Shown here one piece after another: positions 34,253 through 43,048 of a stretch of DNA of 64,000 bases. This stretch comes from Bin87 sp965204685 (GTDB lineage: Bacteria; Chloroflexota; Dehalococcoidia; Lucifugimonadales; UBA3495). Position 1 is the first letter of the stretch, and every line of letters begins with the position of its first letter. The stretch lies in NCBI GenBank assembly GCA_965204685.1, contig OZ242004.1, positions 372,001 to 436,000 of the forward strand. Reading direction: 5' to 3'. A program made the position numbers and the translations under genes. Below the pieces are notes generated by a model that worked only from the letters and a program-made list of their open reading frames with translations, was not told the DNA's origin and ran no database searches.

Positions 34253-35389
34253 ATGGCCAGGCGCTTGCTCAAAGAACTGGAACGATCCTACGGGTTTGAC
34301 GAGGTCGCAATCGTCCCGGGCGAGGTCACGATCAACCCGGAAATGACATCCACCCAGATGAGCATCGGCCAATACTCCTTTGAAGCCCCCGTGATGGCCT
34401 CAGCGATGGACGGTTCGGTGTCGCCGCGATTCGCAACACTGATGCACGAGATGGGCGGACTCGGCGTGCTGAACGGTGAGGGCCTCTACACCCGTTACGC
34501 AGACCCGTACTCCGTGCTGGAAGAGATCATCTCCATGGACCACGGCGAGGTCACCGAGTACCTGCAAGAGGTTTACAGCCAGCCGGTGCAGGACCACCTG
34601 ATCGGCGAGCGCGTCCAGGAGATCAAGCAGTCCGGGTCGATAGCAGCCATCGCGTTCACCCCCCAGACTACCAAGCGGTTCAGCCCGTTGGCGGTAGAGG
34701 CCGGCGCCGACATCATCGTCGTGCAGTCCACCGTAACCACGGCGCGGCACATGTCCCGCAGTTACCGGGGCCTCATCTTTTCCGAGTTGATCGAATCGCT
34801 GAATGTACCGGTGGTGGTGGGCAACTGCGTCAGCTACGCCGTCGCCAGCGAACTGATGGAAACCGGGATCGACGCCATACTGGTCGGGGTCGGGCCCGGC
34901 GCGGCCTGCACCACGCGGGAAGTTACCGGCGTGGGGGTTCCCCAGGTTACCGCGACCCTGGAGTGCGCGGCGGCCCGCGAGGACTATTTCCAGCGCACCG
35001 GCCGGTACGTCAGCGTGATTACCGACGGCGGCCTGCGAACCGGCGGCGACGTGTGCAAGGCCATGGCCAGCGGAGCTGACGGCGTGATGCTGGGCACGCC
35101 CTTTGCCCAGGCGGCAGAGGCGCCGGGACGCGGCTACAACTGGGGCATGGCCAACGCCCACCCGGAACTGCCCCGGGGGACGCGCATCAACGTCGGCACC
35201 AAGGGAAGCCTGAGGCAACTGATGCATGGGCCGTCCAGCGTCACCAACGGCACGCAGAACCTCGTCGGCGCCTTGCGCGTGGCGATGGGCATGTGCGGCG
35301 CGTACACCGTGCGCGACTTCCACAAGACCGAAATGGTCATCGCCCCGGCGATCAAGACCGAGGGCAAGCACTACCAGATGCTGGGATAA
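34253..35389 (+). CDS. guaB3: GuaB3-family IMP dehydrogenase-related protein
   Basis: This 378-residue protein belongs to the GuaB3 branch of the IMP dehydrogenase/GMP reductase superfamily. The beta/alpha barrel has IVPGEVTINPEMTSTQ, GGLGVLNGEGLYTRYADP, the substrate cysteine in VGPGAACTTREVTG, and ITDGGLRTGGDVCKAMASGADGVMLG. It has no CBS insert and no C-terminal GuaB catalytic extension. IMP dehydrogenase activity has been shown for some GuaB3 proteins, but this group is still poorly defined. A GAGG site precedes the ATG. It stands alone, between clpC and the selenoprotein gene. Confidence 0.9.
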   Translation: MARRLLKELERSYGFDEVAIVPGEVTINPEMTSTQMSIGQYSFEAPVMASAMDGSVSPRFATLMHEMGGLGVLNGEGLYTRYADPYSVLEEIISMDHGEVTEYLQEVYSQPVQDHLIGERVQEIKQSGSIAAIAFTPQTTKRFSPLAVEAGADIIVVQSTVTTARHMSRSYRGLIFSELIESLNVPVVVGNCVSYAVASELMETGIDAILVGVGPGAACTTREVTGVGVPQVTATLECAAAREDYFQRTGRYVSVITDGGLRTGGDVCKAMASGADGVMLGTPFAQAAEAPGRGYNWGMANAHPELPRGTRINVGTKGSLRQLMHGPSSVTNGTQNLVGALRVAMGMCGAYTVRDFHKTEMVIAPAIKTEGKHYQMLG

Positions 35390-35396
35390 ACGCTGG

Positions 35397-35416
35397 ATTC
35401 CCGTTTTCACGGGAAT
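35397..35416. repeat. Small palindrome of a dispersed repeat
   Basis: ATTCCCGT and ACGGGAAT form a perfect 8-base stem with a TTTC loop, within a motif that reads GGATTCCCGT and GAATGACGG. Read in frame it gives WIPVFTGMT, a peptide typical of dispersed intergenic repeats in bacteria. It lies between guaB3 and the selenoprotein gene and could act as a weak terminator. Confidence 0.7.
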
Positions 35417-35443
35417 GACGGTTGAAGAACAAACGGAGGAACC

Positions 35444-35983
35444 ATGACGACCGCAACGATCCAGATCCTGGACCCGCGTCCGGAGCAGAAGACGGAGGAG
35501 CGGGCGGCAACCGACCGCCTGCCCAGCCTGGCGGGCAAGACCATCGGTCTGCTGGAAAACCGCAAGTACCATTCCGACAACTTCCTGCAGGAGCTCCAGG
35601 TGATCCTGGAGGAGGAATACGCCGTCGAGAAGGTGGTCTATCTGCGCAAGTTCAGCTTCAGCGCGCCCTGCTCGGACGAGACCATCGACGAGCTGATCGA
35701 GCAATGCGATGCGGTGGTGCACGGCATCGCGGATTGAGGGAGCTGCACGGCGTGGGGTCTCCACGACACAGTAGTTACCGAAACCCGCGGCGTTCCCTCC
35801 GTGAGCGTCATCACCGAGAGTTTCACCCGGGCGGCGCATGCCCGCGCCTCCTCGCTGGGAATGCCCGGCGTCCAGATCCTGGCCCTGCCCAGCCCACTGG
35901 CCTCCCGGTCGATACCGGAAGTGCAGCAGTTGGCGCACGATTTCGCCGGCCAGATCGCCGAGATGCTGACCAACGGGAAGTAA
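35444..35983 (+). CDS. UGSC family selenoprotein with in-frame UGA (Sec98)
   Basis: This is a 179-residue protein whose reading frame crosses UGA at 35735-35737. The first part ends IEQCDAVVHGIAD, the UGA stands in the U of U-G-S-C, and the frame continues TAWGLHDTVVTETRGVPSVS to a TAA at 35983. The family is defined by this U/C-G-S-C motif, so UGA as selenocysteine is the simplest reading; U98 and C101 form a UxxC redox-type pair. The stop-free continuation keeps normal codon use and a complete C-terminal domain (QQLAHDFAGQIAEMLTNGK). A SECIS-like hairpin follows at once (35738-35771). The GGAGG ribosome site and start at 35444 are good. Selenocysteine machinery is not in the window. Function is probably redox-linked. 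Confidence 0.88.
35738..35771 (+). promoter_or_regulatory. Bacterial SECIS-like hairpin after the UGA
   Basis: CGTGG (35751-35755) and CCACG (35761-35765) close a five-base loop GGTCT; GGTCT also occurs in the apical loop of the E. coli fdhF SECIS, which SelB binds. Eighteen bases separate the UGA from the GGTCT, the same as in fdhF. An outer CUG/CAG pair may extend the stem. This supports UGA recoding over termination. Confidence 0.75.
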
Positions 35984-36018
35984 CCGCCGGTCGCATCGAA
36001 TAGGCAACCGCTTTCGGC

Positions 36019-36771
36019 ATGAAAGTGGTCAACTGGAATGTTCAATGGGCTACGCCCCGGTCGGAGCGTAGCCCAGAAATTTTGTCCCGCATCGAGAGCC
36101 ATGACGCGGAGGTGATCTGCCTAACCGAAGCGCACGCACACTTGCTGGACGAATTGAAAGGGCACACGATCTGTTGCAAGCCCGCCGACGGGCCTGGCGC
36201 CAACCTGAATAGACGCAAAGTACTGCTCTGGTCTAAGCACGAATGGCGCGACGTTGATGACGTCGGCGACAAGGATCTGCCTGCCGGAAGGTTCGTTGCC
36301 GGAACCACCGAAACATCAGTTGGTCAGCTCGGGGTAATAGGGGTCTGCATCCCGTACCACAATGCGAATGTGAACGTTGGCCGCAAGGACAAAGCCCCGT
36401 GGCAGGAGCATGAAACTTACTTGGACGGTTTGGCATCGATATTGAGCAACGAATCGAACGGACGATTAATCGTCCTCGGCGATTTCAACCAGCAAATTGG
36501 ACAACGGCCGAGACCTTACCCTCCGCTGTCCCATCCGGTGCGCGCCAGATTGCAGGAGACCGTGGCGGCAGCACGACCCCCGGGCTTGACCATCGTGACT
36601 GCCGGACTTGGTTTGCGGGGGCGACGCGCCATTGACCACATCGCCATCAGCGGAGAACTGTCTGCCGTGTCCCTGGCGACGATTGACAACATGGACGGCG
36701 AGCGACGCCTGTCCGACCACTTCGGCGTCGTAGCCGATCTGTCCCGGCGCCTGACCAAAGAATCCACCTGA
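36019..36771 (+). CDS. Endonuclease/exonuclease/phosphatase family protein
   Basis: This 250-residue protein has the EEP fold motifs in order: MKVVNWNVQWA, CLTEAHAH (metal-binding Glu), IVLGDFNQQ (Asp and Asn), RRAIDHIAISG and LSDHFGVVADL (Asp-His). It should cleave phosphodiester bonds in DNA, RNA or a small-molecule phosphodiester with Mg2+. No signal peptide is visible. It lies between the selenoprotein gene and a GCRPEY-motif gene on the same strand, 35 bases after the first. Whether it belongs to that pathway or is a chance neighbour is open. Confidence 0.88.
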   Translation: MKVVNWNVQWATPRSERSPEILSRIESHDAEVICLTEAHAHLLDELKGHTICCKPADGPGANLNRRKVLLWSKHEWRDVDDVGDKDLPAGRFVAGTTETSVGQLGVIGVCIPYHNANVNVGRKDKAPWQEHETYLDGLASILSNESNGRLIVLGDFNQQIGQRPRPYPPLSHPVRARLQETVAAARPPGLTIVTAGLGLRGRRAIDHIAISGELSAVSLATIDNMDGERRLSDHFGVVADLSRRLTKEST

Positions 36772-36785
36772 GAAGAGTGAGCTTT

Positions 36786-37859
36786 ATGACAACCAACAGT
36801 CGCGCCTTGAACTCGCGCCGTATCGACGTGCCTGACTCCTACGACGCCATCCAGGACTACTACGAAGAGCAGGGATGGACCGACGGGATGCCCGTGGTTC
36901 CGGCCACGGAGGAGGCCGTGCAGCGGATGCTTGGCCCGTGGGGAGAAGACCCGTCGCTGTCCCTGGGCATAGCGCAACCCTCCAACTCGGAAGTCAATAT
37001 TGAGAAAGTCGCCATCAACGCAGTGATGGCCGGCTGCCGTCCCGAGTATTTTCCGGTGGTGGTGGCCGGCGTGAAAGCGGCCCTGCAAACGCCGTTCAAC
37101 CTGGCCGGGTGCCAGGCCACCACCGGCGGTGCGGCTCCGGTGGTGATCGTGAACGGCCCCATCGCGGAGCGGCTGGGCATCAACGGCGATTCCGGAGCGT
37201 TCGGCCCCGGCTACCGGGCCAACGCGACCATCGGCCGGGCGCTGCGCCTGTTCGTGCGCAACGTGGCCGGCCTCATCATCGGGGACATGGACAAGGCGAC
37301 CCTGGCTATGCCGGGGCGGTATTCCTTCTGCTTCGCCGAGAACGAGGCGCGCAGCCCGTGGGAGCCGAGGCACGTGGAGCTGGGGTTGGACCCGGAAGAC
37401 AGCATGGTGACCCTGCACGCCATCCGGGCCTTCTACCCGGTTATGGAAACCACGGTGTCTCGGGGCGCCGACGTGCTCAACACGCTGGTGCAGGCGACCC
37501 GGGCCACCGGATTCTCCAATTTCTACCAGATCGGCACCGGCGCGCAGGTAACGCTGGTGCTGAGCCCGGAGCACGCGGCCGAAATCGCGGCGGATGGGTT
37601 CACCAAGCAGGATGTCCGGGAGTACGTGTTCGCCAACGCGCGCATGTCCATCGCCGACCTGTCGGGCCTGGGACACTGGGGCAACCGCAACTACCCGGAT
37701 TGGGTGGACGACGAGGACCCCAATACCATGGTGCCCATCGCGCTCCAGCCCGATGATATCGTGGTGGTGATAGCCGGGGGCGACGGTCGCCACTCCGCCT
37801 GGCTGGCCGGCTGGGGAGTGACCCGGGTGGTGACGGAGAAGATAGAGATTCCGGGGTGA
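36786..37859 (+). CDS. GWTDG/GCRPEY-motif protein, likely partner of the UGSC selenoprotein
   Basis: This 357-residue protein is not assigned a reaction. It opens with YEEQGWTDGMPVVPATEEAV and carries MAGCRPEYFPVVVAGVKAAL and NLAGCQATTGGAAPVVIVNG, both with a cysteine, later FGPGYRANATIGRALRLFVRN, and ends with DDIVVVIAGG. In my recollection such proteins recur beside UGSC-type genes in actinobacteria and Chloroflexota, suggesting a shared redox role. A GTG at 36777 is a possible earlier start. It is soluble, with no signal peptide. The Cys residues are candidates for a disulfide or a metal site. Confidence 0.75.
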   Translation: MTTNSRALNSRRIDVPDSYDAIQDYYEEQGWTDGMPVVPATEEAVQRMLGPWGEDPSLSLGIAQPSNSEVNIEKVAINAVMAGCRPEYFPVVVAGVKAALQTPFNLAGCQATTGGAAPVVIVNGPIAERLGINGDSGAFGPGYRANATIGRALRLFVRNVAGLIIGDMDKATLAMPGRYSFCFAENEARSPWEPRHVELGLDPEDSMVTLHAIRAFYPVMETTVSRGADVLNTLVQATRATGFSNFYQIGTGAQVTLVLSPEHAAEIAADGFTKQDVREYVFANARMSIADLSGLGHWGNRNYPDWVDDEDPNTMVPIALQPDDIVVVIAGGDGRHSAWLAGWGVTRVVTEKIEIPG

Positions 37860-37867
37860 TCGCACAA

Positions 37868-38307
37868 ATGTGTAATATCAAGCCGTCCGGACCGAAGAGG
37901 AATATGAAGCGGCTTTGGCTCGCATTGAAATTCTGATGGACGCCGAACCTGACACCCCGGAGGATGAATGGCTCGACCTTCTGGTTGATCTGGTTCTGCT
38001 CTACGAATACTGCAACATACCGATGCCTGTGCCCGAAGGCCGGGCACTCATCAGGTTCTGGGTTGAGGAAAAGGGCTGGACGGTTCAGGCCATCAATCAA
38101 CTGCTGGGCGACCAGGGCGACATAGAAGAATTGCTGGCCGGCGAACAGGAGATGACGCTGGCGATGGCCGAGACCCTGCACCGGCATCTACGCATCCCGA
38201 TTGCGGAACTGCTCCGGGTTGCCAACACGCCAACGCCTCCCGGCGTCATTCCACCCCTCTCCACCGTAGCCCGCGTTGCCGACCTCGCCCGGCAAACTCC
38301 GGGGTAG
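37868..38307 (+). pseudogene. HigA-type antitoxin-like gene with an N-terminal frameshift
   Basis: The body reads VRTEEEYEAALARIEILMDAEPDTP and then a helix-turn-helix part (FWVEEKGWTVQAINQLLGDQGDIEELLAGEQEMTLAMAE), typical of the HigA family with an N-terminal TEEEYEAALARIE helix. The only ATG that would give the expected start (MCNIKP, 37868) is in a frame one base off from VRTEEEYE. Inserting one base near 37883-37886 would join IKP to VRTEE. In the body frame the first start codon is a TTG at 37915, which would drop the first helix. No toxin gene adjoins it. It is probably a recently broken orphan antitoxin or a sequencing error. Confidence 0.7.
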
Positions 38308-38497
38308 GCTCCGCAGGGTTGCGATTTTGCAGTGGCCCGCCGCTCATCGCAACGGCGGGCCGTAACATGACCCTGCGGCGCGAAGCCTCGGGGAATGGCA
38401 ATAATCGTTCTGGGTAATGGCGCGAAGAACCGTCCCCTGCTATCATTTTCCGAGCCACCATATTTTGCATTCTTGACCAATAACGGGTTCGCTGATC

Positions 38498-41400
38498 GTG
38501 TTCACTCACCTGCATACTCACACCGAATACAGCATGCTCGATGGCATCAGCCGCATCCCGGACCTGGTGAACCGGACCCGCGAACTGGGCATGGACGCCA
38601 TGAGCATCACCGACCACGGCTCGCTTTACGGCGTGGTCGATTTCTACTCCGAATGCAAGGACGCCGGCATCAAGCCCATCATCGGCTGCGAGTTCTACGT
38701 GGCCCATGCCAGCCGGCACGACCGCACTCCCAACGAGCGCACCGCCAACCACCTGGTGCTCATCGCCAAGGACAACACCGGCTACCGCAACCTGCTGCAA
38801 CTGGTGACCCTCTCCCACCTGGAGGGCTTCCACTACCGCCCGCGCATCGACAAGGAACTGATCGAGCGGCACCGGAAGGGGTTGATCTGCCTCTCCGGGT
38901 GCCCTTCCGCCGAGGTGCCTACCCTGCTGGCCGACGGCAATTATCAGGACGCCAAGCAAATGGTCGGCTGGTACCGGGAGCTGTTCGGCGAGAATTATTT
39001 CCTGGAGTTGCAGCGGCACGAGCACATTGAACTGTTGCCCCGGATCAACGACGGCCTGGTGCGATTGAACCGGGAGACCGGCGTACCACTATTGGTCACC
39101 AACGACGCCCATTACGTCCGCCAGTCCGACTACCAGTACCAGGACGTGTACATCTGCATCCAGACGGGCACCAACGTCATGGATGACAAGCGGCTGCGGA
39201 TGGAGGATTCATCGTACTACATCCGGTCCGCCGCCGAGATGGCCGCGCTGTTCCATGATTTCCCGCAGGCCGTGGACATCACCGGCGAGGTGGCCCAGCA
39301 GTGCAACGTTTCGCTGGGATTCGGGCAGATGCACCTGCCCCGGTACCCGACGCCCAACAACGAGGACGCCGACGCCTACCTGGAACGCATCTGCTGGGAG
39401 GGTTTCAACCAGCGGTACGGGATCAACAACGATGCTGCCCGCGCCCGCATGGAGTACGAACTGGAAGTGGTGCGACAGACCAGTTTCGCCAATTACTTCC
39501 TAGTCGTGTGGGACATCATCTCGTTTGTTCGCAAGCAGCAGATACTCTTCGGCGTCCGCGGGAGCGCCGCCGCCAGCGTGGTGCTGTACTGCCTGGGGAT
39601 CACCGACATCGACCCCATGCGGTACAACCTGGTGTTCGAGCGTTTCCTGAACTTTGAACGCAAGGAAATGCCCGATATCGACATGGACTTCCAGGACGAC
39701 CGACGGGACGAGGTGCTGCGCTATGTCATCGACCGGTACGGCAGTGACCGGGTGGCCCAGATCATCACCTTCGGAACCCTGGGACCTAAGGCCGCCCTGC
39801 GCGACGTGGGCCGCGGCCTGGGCATGAGCTACGGCGACGTCGACCGCATCGCCCGGATGGTCCCCTTCAAGTCCCGCACGATCTCGGACGCCATGTCGGC
39901 CAACCAGGAAATGGCGGACACCTACGTGCGCGACGCCGCGATCCGGGAGCTGGTGGACAACGCCCAGGCCCTGGAGGGCATCGTCCACCACGTCAGCACC
40001 CACGCTGCGGGCGTGCTGATCGCCGACGAGCCGCTGACCGAAACCGTCCCGCTGCAACGTCCCTCCCGCGGAGACGAGAGCAGCCCAGTGATGATGACCC
40101 AGTACTCCATGGACCCGGTGGCCAAGCTGGGCCTGCTCAAAATGGACTTTCTGGGTCTCACCAACCTCACCATCCTGGACCGGACCATCAAGCTGCTGGA
40201 CGAGGAACGGGGCATCCGCATCGACCTGAGCCGCCTGACGCTGGACGACGAGGCCACCTACGAACTGCTGGGCACCGGCAACACCACGGACCTGTTCCAA
40301 CTGGAAAGCGCCGGGATGCAGCGGTACATCAAGGAACTGAAGCCCTCCGACCTGGGCGACATCGCGGCGATGATCGCCCTCTACCGCCCCGGCCCAATGG
40401 AGCACATCGACCGGTTCATTCGCTCCAAGCACGGCCGGGAGCAGGTGACCTATCCTCACCCCAGCATGAAGGAACTGCTGGACGAGACCTACGGCGTCAT
40501 CGTTTACCAGGACCAGGTGCTGCACGTGTTGCAGAACTTCGCCGGCTATTCCCTGGGCGAGGCCGACACCGTGCGCAAGGCCATGGGGAAAAAGATACCG
40601 GAGTTGATGGCCGAGGAGCGCGAGCGGTTCGTGTCCGGCGCGGTACAGCAGGGGTACAGCGCACAGATGGGCACGGAGATCTTCAACCTGATCGAGCCCT
40701 TCGCCGGGTACGCCTTCAACAAGGCCCACAGCGTCAGCTACGGCTTGATCTCCTACTGGACCGCGTATTTCAAGACCCATTACCCCCTGGAGTACATGGC
40801 CTCGGTGCTCAACTGCCGTCTGGACCACGGCGACCGTTACGTCGCGTCGATCAACGAGTGCACGCGCATGGGCATCGGGATCGAGTTGCCCGACGTGAAT
40901 GTCTCGGGCATCCACTACACCATCGACACACAGGGTGACCGGGCGCAAAGCGGCAAGCTGCGCATCGGCCTGGCCGCCATCAAGACCGTCGGCGAGGCCG
41001 CCATAACGCCCATTGTGACCGAGCGCGTTGCCAAGGGTCCCTATGCTTCAATCACCGACTTCTGCCGGCGGGTGGACGTGTCGGGTCTGAACCGCCGCAC
41101 CCTGGAGGGGCTGGCCAAGGCCGGGGCCTTCGACTCCCTGGCGCCGCGGGCGACGGTGATTGGAAACCTGGACCGCATCTGGGCGCTGGCACAGCAGGAA
41201 ACGCGCAACCGCAACTCCGGGCAGGTCGGCATGTTCGGCGACGAGGTGGACAGCGACGCCGGCGGCGCGCTGCTGGAACTGGACACGTCGCACGCCGACT
41301 ACACCCCGCAGGAAAAAGCCAACCTGGAAAAGGAGTACCTCGGGGTCGCGCTGTCTTACAATCCGCTGCTGGCCCTGGCCGCCATCAGCCCGGGCGACGC

Positions 41401-42106
41401 CTACAACTCGGTGGACCAGTTGGACGAGGAGATGATCAGCAGCACGGTGACGCTGCTGGGGCACGTCGCCGGCGTCACCGAGCGCTACACCCGCGACAAC
41501 CGCAAGTTCCTGCGGGTGGACCTGGCCATGGTGGGCGGGCAGGTTGAGGCGATGGTCTGGCCCGACTCACTGGATAAGACGGCCCACGTCTGGCAACCCG
41601 GCCGCGTGGCGCGGGTAACGGGCCGGCTCCAAATCCGTGGGGACGACTTCTCCATCGCCTGCTACGACGCGCAGGAGTACGAACTCCCGGAAAGCGCCAT
41701 GTCAGCCCCGGCGAGCCAGGTTGCGCCGACGCCCGCAAGCAAACCCGAGCCCGCCGGTCCCAGCGCTCCCCCGAAGGCTCCCCGTTCCAACGGCAGCAAG
41801 GCGGCGCCTTCACCGTCGCCAGCCGCCACCTCCAATGGGCACCGGGAAGCGGGCGTCCTGATCCGGATGGTTGAGACTGACCAGCCGGACGAGGACCGGT
41901 ACCGGCTGCGGCAGGCCATCCGGGTCATGCTCGAATACACCGGCGATGACAAGGTCTACCTGGAGCTCAACCTCAAGGAAGGGCGCAAGGTCCTGATGGA
42001 GATCCCCACGGTCTCCACGGCAGTCTGCGACGAACTGCAACAGCGCGTCCAGGACCTGCTGCTCCAGGACGAGAGCTGTACCGAGTACCCGGCGAAAGCG
42101 GCGTAA
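38498..42106 (+). CDS. dnaE: DNA polymerase III alpha subunit
   Basis: This 1,202-residue replicative polymerase starts with GTG and the PHP domain (TLHTHTEYSMLDG-type sequence, residues 1-215). The catalytic core has GVRGSAAAS (about 350) and PDIDMDFQDDRRDEVLRY (about 390) with the catalytic aspartates, then the thumb and finger regions with YQDQVLHVLQNFAGYSLGEAD. A helix-hairpin-helix region, an OB fold (about 980-1060), a Pro/Ala-rich linker and a C-terminal domain follow. The first coding bases lack a strong ribosome site. It is the leading replicase by length and layout. Confidence 0.96.
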   Translation: MFTHLHTHTEYSMLDGISRIPDLVNRTRELGMDAMSITDHGSLYGVVDFYSECKDAGIKPIIGCEFYVAHASRHDRTPNERTANHLVLIAKDNTGYRNLLQLVTLSHLEGFHYRPRIDKELIERHRKGLICLSGCPSAEVPTLLADGNYQDAKQMVGWYRELFGENYFLELQRHEHIELLPRINDGLVRLNRETGVPLLVTNDAHYVRQSDYQYQDVYICIQTGTNVMDDKRLRMEDSSYYIRSAAEMAALFHDFPQAVDITGEVAQQCNVSLGFGQMHLPRYPTPNNEDADAYLERICWEGFNQRYGINNDAARARMEYELEVVRQTSFANYFLVVWDIISFVRKQQILFGVRGSAAASVVLYCLGITDIDPMRYNLVFERFLNFERKEMPDIDMDFQDDRRDEVLRYVIDRYGSDRVAQIITFGTLGPKAALRDVGRGLGMSYGDVDRIARMVPFKSRTISDAMSANQEMADTYVRDAAIRELVDNAQALEGIVHHVSTHAAGVLIADEPLTETVPLQRPSRGDESSPVMMTQYSMDPVAKLGLLKMDFLGLTNLTILDRTIKLLDEERGIRIDLSRLTLDDEATYELLGTGNTTDLFQLESAGMQRYIKELKPSDLGDIAAMIALYRPGPMEHIDRFIRSKHGREQVTYPHPSMKELLDETYGVIVYQDQVLHVLQNFAGYSLGEADTVRKAMGKKIPELMAEERERFVSGAVQQGYSAQMGTEIFNLIEPFAGYAFNKAHSVSYGLISYWTAYFKTHYPLEYMASVLNCRLDHGDRYVASINECTRMGIGIELPDVNVSGIHYTIDTQGDRAQSGKLRIGLAAIKTVGEAAITPIVTERVAKGPYASITDFCRRVDVSGLNRRTLEGLAKAGAFDSLAPRATVIGNLDRIWALAQQETRNRNSGQVGMFGDEVDSDAGGALLELDTSHADYTPQEKANLEKEYLGVALSYNPLLALAAISPGDAYNSVDQLDEEMISSTVTLLGHVAGVTERYTRDNRKFLRVDLAMVGGQVEAMVWPDSLDKTAHVWQPGRVARVTGRLQIRGDDFSIACYDAQEYELPESAMSAPASQVAPTPASKPEPAGPSAPPKAPRSNGSKAAPSPSPAATSNGHREAGVLIRMVETDQPDEDRYRLRQAIRVMLEYTGDDKVYLELNLKEGRKVLMEIPTVSTAVCDELQQRVQDLLLQDESCTEYPAKAA

Positions 42107-42144
42107 TTCCCGGTAGGTGCCGGCCCTCGCCCTCGGCGGTTGGG

Positions 42145-42669
42145 TCAGTCTGCTGCGGGGATCTGCAGGCCCAGCCCGGCGGCGATGAAGCGCCGGCCGT
42201 TTTCCTGGTAGCGCGCCGTCGGGTTCTCCAGCCGTTTGCGGTGCACCTCGGGCAGTTCCCGGATCCGGCCGGGCACGCCGACCACCAGCGATTCGTTGGG
42301 GATGGGCGTTCCGGTGACGATGGCGCCGGCGCCGATGAGCACGTAGTCGCCCACCTTGCAGTCCTCCAGGCAAACGGCGTTGACCCCGACCATCACGTTG
42401 TTGCCGACGATGCCGCCGTGGATTACCGCGCCGTGGGTCATCAGCACATTGTCGCCCAGTTCCAGGTAGTCGTCGGTGTGCAGGACGCAGTTGTCCTGAA
42501 TGGAGCAGTTCTTGCCGATGACGATCTGGCCGTAGTCGGCCCGTATCACCGCGCCCGGCCAGATGCTGGTCCCCTCGCCGATTATCACGTCGCCGACGAT
42601 ATAGGCGGCCTCGCTGACGAACACGCTGGGGTGGATTTGGGGCGACTTGCCGTCAATGCTGCGAATCAA
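42145..42669 (-). CDS. Gamma-type carbonic anhydrase family protein
   Basis: This 174-residue left-handed beta-helix protein has hexapeptide repeats (IGEGTSIWPGAVIRADYG and IGKNCSIQDN) and three zinc-ligand histidines, His64, His79 and His84, in CVLHTDDYLELGDN and LMTHGAVIHGG, spaced as in the gamma-CA family. A carbonic anhydrase-like or related acyltransferase-like role is possible; CamH-type proteins often lack the acidic loop needed for full activity. The start is TTG at 42669, with AGGAGG 6 bases upstream and the family opening (IRSIDGKSPQIHPSVFV). It follows dnaE in the opposite direction. Confidence 0.9.
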   Translation of the reverse strand: MIRSIDGKSPQIHPSVFVSEAAYIVGDVIIGEGTSIWPGAVIRADYGQIVIGKNCSIQDNCVLHTDDYLELGDNVLMTHGAVIHGGIVGNNVMVGVNAVCLEDCKVGDYVLIGAGAIVTGTPIPNESLVVGVPGRIRELPEVHRKRLENPTARYQENGRRFIAAGLGLQIPAAD

Positions 42670-42762
42670 GGGGTTCCTCCTGTTGGTTATCGGTTCCGGC
42701 AATTATAGCCGGCCATCGGCATGGTCGATTGGCCGAGACGCATCCACAAGCGTGGGGGCCGT

Positions 42763-42792
42763 TTGACAATACCAAGGGCTGCTGACTACAAT
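42763..42792 (+). promoter_or_regulatory. Sigma-70-type promoter of tRNA-Asp
   Basis: TTGACA (42763-42768) and TACAAT (42787-42792) are 18 bases apart. The -10 box ends 32 bases before the tRNA, leaving a 5' leader for RNase P. Confidence 0.75.
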
Positions 42793-42824
42793 AATTGCAC
42801 ACGCGAGGAATTCGCGTGTTTTGT

Positions 42825-42900
42825 GGCCCGGTGGTGTAGCGGTTAACATACTGCCCTGTCAAGGCAGAGATCGGCGGTTCGAATCCGCTCCGGGTCGCCA
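42825..42900 (+). tRNA. tRNA-Asp (anticodon GUC)
   Basis: The acceptor GGCCCGG pairs with CCGGGTC, the anticodon loop reads CTGTCAA with anticodon GUC, the T loop has GTTCGAATC and CCA is encoded. The D arm is normal. The length is 76 nt. Confidence 0.97.
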
Positions 42901-42913
42901 TTCAAATTCTTGA

Positions 42914-42940
42914 AACGGCTCACGTTGGTGGGCCGTTTTT
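42914..42940 (+). terminator. Rho-independent terminator after tRNA-Asp
   Basis: AACGGC and GCCGTT pair around a loop and are followed by TTTT. The hairpin begins 14 bases after the CCA. Confidence 0.8.
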
Positions 42941-43013
42941 GCTGACCGGCTCGCCAGCCGGGGCCCGGGGGGTTCGCATACAGCCGGCAAGATAACTGAT
43001 TCGGCAACGCGAA

Positions 43014-43041
43014 TTGTCGCGCCGGGCGGTTGTGCTACAAT
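43014..43041 (+). promoter_or_regulatory. Probable promoter of tRNA-Arg
   Basis: TTGTCG (43014-43019) and TACAAT (43036-43041) are 16 bases apart. The -10 box ends 7 bases before the mature 5' end, which leaves almost no leader. Confidence 0.55.
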
Positions 43042-43048
43042 CGGAAGT

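Noticed and set aside
35444..35737. Reading the 97-residue frame as a complete protein ending at the UGA
   Set aside because: The frame continues into the conserved U-G-S-C motif and a full C-terminal domain, and a SECIS-like hairpin follows.
34400..36007. 535-codon minus-strand frame opposite guaB3 and the selenoprotein gene
   Set aside because: Antisense to conserved genes, and it crosses the intergenic palindrome; no motif is present.
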